From Competibacteraceae bacterium UBA3908 (GTDB lineage Bacteria > Pseudomonadota > Gammaproteobacteria > Competibacterales > Competibacteraceae), in NCBI GenBank assembly GCA_002391525.1, contig DGFE01000215.1:1-7891 (forward strand): a stretch of DNA of 7,891 nt, given 5' to 3'. Shown in pieces: positions 6,013 through 7,891 of the stretch; position 1 is the stretch's first letter, and each line of letters starts with the position of its first letter. A program made the position numbers and the translations under genes. The notes beneath the pieces are model-generated. The model was not told the origin of the DNA. It did no database searches and saw only the letters and a list, made by a program, of their open reading frames with translations.

Positions 6013-6042
6013 CACGAGGCTTCGCGCAAGCCTTTTTTCGTG
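6013..6042 (+). terminator. Terminator-like hairpin within the pntAA leader (possible attenuator)
   Basis: AGGCTT (6017-6022), a CGCGC loop, and AAGCCT (6028-6033) make a 6-bp stem whose 3' end runs into six T residues (6033-6038). That is the layout of an intrinsic terminator reading rightward. An alternative outer stem CACGA/TCGTG (6013-6017 with 6038-6042) would enclose the T-run. It lies between the likely promoter and pntAA, about 45 bp before the ribosome binding site, so it would act on the operon's own transcript. The stem is short, so efficiency is uncertain. Confidence 0.45.
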
Positions 6043-6083
6043 TCAATTTCCGGGCGGGCGGGAGTCCGGATGGAAATAACAAC

Positions 6084-6090
6084 CAGGAGG
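6084..6090 (+). promoter_or_regulatory. Ribosome binding site that fixes the pntAA start
   Basis: CAGGAGG lies 8 bases before the ATG at 6099. It is the only strong Shine-Dalgarno in the leader and decides against the in-frame upstream ATG at 5976, which would add 41 low-complexity residues not typical of the family. Confidence 0.85.
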
Positions 6091-6098
6091 ACAACATC

Positions 6099-7226
6099 AT
6101 GCCTGTTCGTATGGCCGTCCCGAAAGAACTCGTTTCGGGCGAACGGCGGGTCGCCCTGGACCCGACGATGGCCGAGCGTTTCACCAAGCTCGGCGTGGAA
6201 GTGTTGGTGGAGAAAGGCGCCGGCCTCAGCGCTTTTTTCGCCGACGATCTTTATGGCAAAACCAGCCGGCTGGTGGACGGTGCCAAGGCTTTGTACGCCG
6301 AGGCCGACGTCGTCCTCAAGGTGCAACCGCCAAGCCTGGAGGAAGTGGAGCTGCTCAAGGACGGCACCATCCTGCTTGGCATCCTGCAACCCCACCGCAA
6401 CGCGGACATGGTCAAGCGGTTGCGCGACAAGAAAATCACCAGCTTCGCCATGGAGCTGATCCCGCGCATTTCCCGCGCGCAATCGATGGACGTGTTGTCC
6501 TCGCAGGCGGCGGTCGCCGGTTACAAGGTGGCGCTGCTGGCGGCCAATCTGGCCAGCGGCTTCTTCCCGATGCTGACCACCGCCGCCGGCACCATCCGCC
6601 CGTCCAAGGTGGTCATCGTGGGCGCGGGGGTGGCCGGCTTGCAGGCCATCGCCACCGCCAAGCGGCTGGGCGCGATGGTGGAAGCCTACGACATCCGTCC
6701 GGCGGCGCGGCAGGAAATCGAGTCGCTCGGCGCCAAGATGATCGACACCGGGGTCAGCGCCGAGGGCGAGGGCGGTTACGCCCGTGAACTGACGGCGGAA
6801 GAGAAACAGAAGCAGGCCGACGCGCTGGCGCGGCACATCGCGGCGGCCAACGCGGTCATCACCACCGCCGCGATACCCGGCCGGCCCGCGCCCAAGATCG
6901 TCACCACCGCGATGGTCGAGGCCATGAAGCGCGGCGCGGTCATCGTGGATCTGGCAGCGGAATCCGGCGGCAATTGCGAGCTGACCCAGCCCGGCGAGAC
7001 CATCGAGCACAATGGCGTGGTCATCGCCGGCCCGCTCAATATCCCCAGCAGCTTCCCGGTCCCGGCCAGCGAGATGTACGCCAAGAACCTGTACAACTTC
7101 CTGTCGCCGATGATCAAGGATGGCGCGCTGAACCTCGACTGGAACGACGAGGTCATCGCCAAGAGCGCGCTGACCCGCGACGGGCAGGTCTGCCACGAGC
7201 CGACCCGCAAGTTGCTCGAACAATAA
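6099..7226 (+). CDS. pntAA: Proton-translocating NAD(P) transhydrogenase subunit alpha part 1 (NAD-binding, domain I)
   Basis: This 375-residue protein is the soluble NAD(H)-binding domain I of membrane transhydrogenase, which transfers hydride between NADH and NADP+ coupled to proton movement across the inner membrane. It starts MPVRMAVPKE, as expected for the alanine dehydrogenase/PNT N-terminal domain. RISRAQSMDVLSSQ (123-136) holds the residues equivalent to R127, Q132, D135 and S138 of Rhodospirillum rubrum domain I (here R123, Q128, D131, S134). The Rossmann fold has VVIVGAGVAG (171-180) and an acidic D198 in AYDIR, as expected for NAD specificity. EGEGGYARE (222-230) is the mobile loop with its tyrosine (Y227). 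The length matches the alpha1 protein of split, three-gene systems, and unlike E. coli PntA it has no membrane part. pntAB follows after 18 bp. A terminator-like hairpin in its leader suggests possible attenuation. Confidence 0.97.
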   Translation: MPVRMAVPKELVSGERRVALDPTMAERFTKLGVEVLVEKGAGLSAFFADDLYGKTSRLVDGAKALYAEADVVLKVQPPSLEEVELLKDGTILLGILQPHRNADMVKRLRDKKITSFAMELIPRISRAQSMDVLSSQAAVAGYKVALLAANLASGFFPMLTTAAGTIRPSKVVIVGAGVAGLQAIATAKRLGAMVEAYDIRPAARQEIESLGAKMIDTGVSAEGEGGYARELTAEEKQKQADALARHIAAANAVITTAAIPGRPAPKIVTTAMVEAMKRGAVIVDLAAESGGNCELTQPGETIEHNGVVIAGPLNIPSSFPVPASEMYAKNLYNFLSPMIKDGALNLDWNDEVIAKSALTRDGQVCHEPTRKLLEQ

Positions 7227-7244
7227 TCGCCTGGAGATTAGCTT

Positions 7245-7547
7245 ATGGAAGCAGTGGTCTCGTTCTTCTCCCCCATCTACATCCTGATGCTGGCCGGTTT
7301 TCTCGGCTACGAAATCATCAGCCGGGTTCCCGTCATCCTGCATACGCCGCTGATGTCCGGCACCAACTTCGTCCACGGCATCGTGCTGGTGGGCGCGATG
7401 GTGGCCCTGGGCCAGGCGACCACCCCGCTGGAACAAGCCATCGGTTTCCTCGGCGTGCTGTTGGGCGCCGGCAACGCCGTGGGCGGCTACTTCGTCACCG
7501 AGCGGATGCTGGAAATGTTCAAGAGCAGCAAGGAAAAGGGGAATTAA
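7245..7547 (+). CDS. pntAB: NAD(P) transhydrogenase subunit alpha part 2 (membrane domain)
   Basis: This 100-residue integral membrane protein is the alpha2 subunit of the three-subunit transhydrogenase. It corresponds to the membrane part fused to the C-terminus of PntA in E. coli. Three hydrophobic helices are visible, at about residues 9-27, 42-57 and 65-84. HTPLMSGTN (33-41) and GGYFVTERMLEMF (80-92) are family signatures. H44, in TNFVHGIVLVG, sits in the second helix at a position where E. coli has Ser; it appears equivalent to the alpha2 His discussed for the Thermus thermophilus enzyme as part of the proton path. The ATG at 7245 has GGAG at 7233-7236. pntB begins 3 bp after the stop, so tight cotranscription is expected. 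Confidence 0.96.
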   Translation: MEAVVSFFSPIYILMLAGFLGYEIISRVPVILHTPLMSGTNFVHGIVLVGAMVALGQATTPLEQAIGFLGVLLGAGNAVGGYFVTERMLEMFKSSKEKGN

Positions 7548-7550
7548 GCC

Positions 7551-7891
7551 ATGGGCTACCTGATTGAAACGGTTTATTTCCTGACAGCGGCCCTGTTTAT
7601 CATCGGCCTCAAGCGGATGTCGCATCCGACCACCGCCCGCAGCGGCATCGTCTGGGCGGGCGGCGGCATGGTGCTGGCGACGCTGGTGAGCTTCGCCCAC
7701 CCGCAGATCACCGCTCACATCAGCGCCACCAACTACGTGCTGATGCTGATCGCCATCGCCATCGGTGGCGCTATCGCCTGGGCGGGCGCCAAGCGGGTGC
7801 CGATGACCGCCATGCCGCAGATGATCGCCATCTACAACGGCATGGGCGGCGGCGCGGCGGCGGCTATCGCGGCGGTGGAGTTGCTCAAGGA
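7551..7891 (+). CDS. pntB: NAD(P) transhydrogenase subunit beta, N-terminal fragment
   Basis: The first 113 codons are present and the gene runs off the window. PntB carries the rest of the proton channel and, beyond this fragment, the NADP(H)-binding domain III. Hydrophobic helices are visible at about residues 4-20, 32-49, 62-79 and 88-112. MTAMPQMIAIYNGMGGGAAA (85-104) aligns with the E. coli segment MTEMPELVAILHSFVGLAA. At the place of the channel residue His91 of E. coli there is Asn (N96), preceded by Tyr. This YNGMGGG form occurs in many split transhydrogenases. A short purine-rich run (AAGGGG, 7536-7541) inside the end of pntAB is the likely ribosome binding site, and the start lies 3 bp after the pntAB stop. 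Nothing suggests the gene is broken within the window. Confidence 0.96.
   Translation, partial: MGYLIETVYFLTAALFIIGLKRMSHPTTARSGIVWAGGGMVLATLVSFAHPQITAHISATNYVLMLIAIAIGGAIAWAGAKRVPMTAMPQMIAIYNGMGGGAAAAIAAVELLK

Larger units (their letters stand above)
5779..6098. other. Divergent intergenic region between HNH gene and pnt operon
   Basis: No gene is supported in these 320 bp. The region holds one plausible promoter for each direction, a GC-rich inverted repeat between them, and a roughly 140-nt pntAA leader with a 12-bp palindrome and a terminator-like hairpin. It ends in a strong ribosome binding site. Frames that cross it are antisense or extended versions of pnt genes. Confidence 0.75.

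Noticed and set aside
6050..6064. G-rich run in the pntAA leader as a possible G-quadruplex
   Set aside because: Only three GGG tracts are present close together, so a standard four-tract quadruplex cannot form.
5976..6098. N-terminal extension of pntAA to the in-frame ATG at 5976
   Set aside because: There is no ribosome binding site there, whereas CAGGAGG precedes the ATG at 6099 and MPVRMAVPKE is the normal N-terminus.
5937..7718. 593-residue minus-strand frame antisense to the pnt operon
   Set aside because: It is rich in His, Gln, Arg and Gly as expected for the reverse of GC-rich codons, and it overlaps three confident pnt genes.

Overview
The window reads as a piece of a GC-rich gammaproteobacterial chromosome close to its replication origin. 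Three things suggest this: the tight order plsC-like, gmhB, glyS, glyQ, which in Pseudomonas sits just beside dnaA-dnaN-recF-gyrB; separate GlyQ and GlyS subunits of bacterial alpha2beta2 type; and five copies of the 16-bp ParB-binding centromere sequence parS. The genus cannot be fixed from the sequence. A Chromatiales- or Competibacter-like lineage is only a guess.

Layout. Positions 1-116 hold the first 38 codons of a minus-strand gene that looks like a PlsC-type acyltransferase. Then, all on the minus strand, come gmhB (116-658), a 183-bp spacer with three parS sites, glyS (842-2917) overlapping glyQ (2910-3842), and a 271-bp spacer with two more parS sites (one a perfect palindrome), a leader hairpin and a possible glyQ promoter. 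Further upstream on the same strand are a 342-residue coiled-coil protein of unknown function (4114-5142) and an HNH endonuclease-family protein (5179-5778), 36 bp apart and probably cotranscribed. A 320-bp divergent intergenic region (5779-6098) separates them from a plus-strand operon for the three-subunit proton-translocating transhydrogenase: pntAA (6099-7226), pntAB (7245-7547) and pntB (7551 to the window end, truncated).

How the parts work together. GlyQ and GlyS form one aminoacyl-tRNA synthetase and are translationally coupled. GmhB makes a heptose precursor for lipopolysaccharide, and the PlsC-like protein would make phosphatidic acid, so both feed the cell envelope. PntAA, PntAB and PntB form one inner-membrane complex linking NADH/NADP+ hydride transfer to proton movement. 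The parS sites are not part of gene expression. They are where ParB would load to segregate the chromosome, so glyQS lies inside a probable centromere.

The most notable points are the two-cluster parS centromere around glyQS, a GmhB that lacks most of the family's zinc ligands, a terminator-like hairpin inside the pntAA leader, a transhydrogenase in which the E. coli proton-channel His of the beta subunit is Asn while a His appears in the alpha2 subunit, and the uncharacterised HNH plus coiled-coil gene pair. I do not see a clearly new defence or mobile system here.
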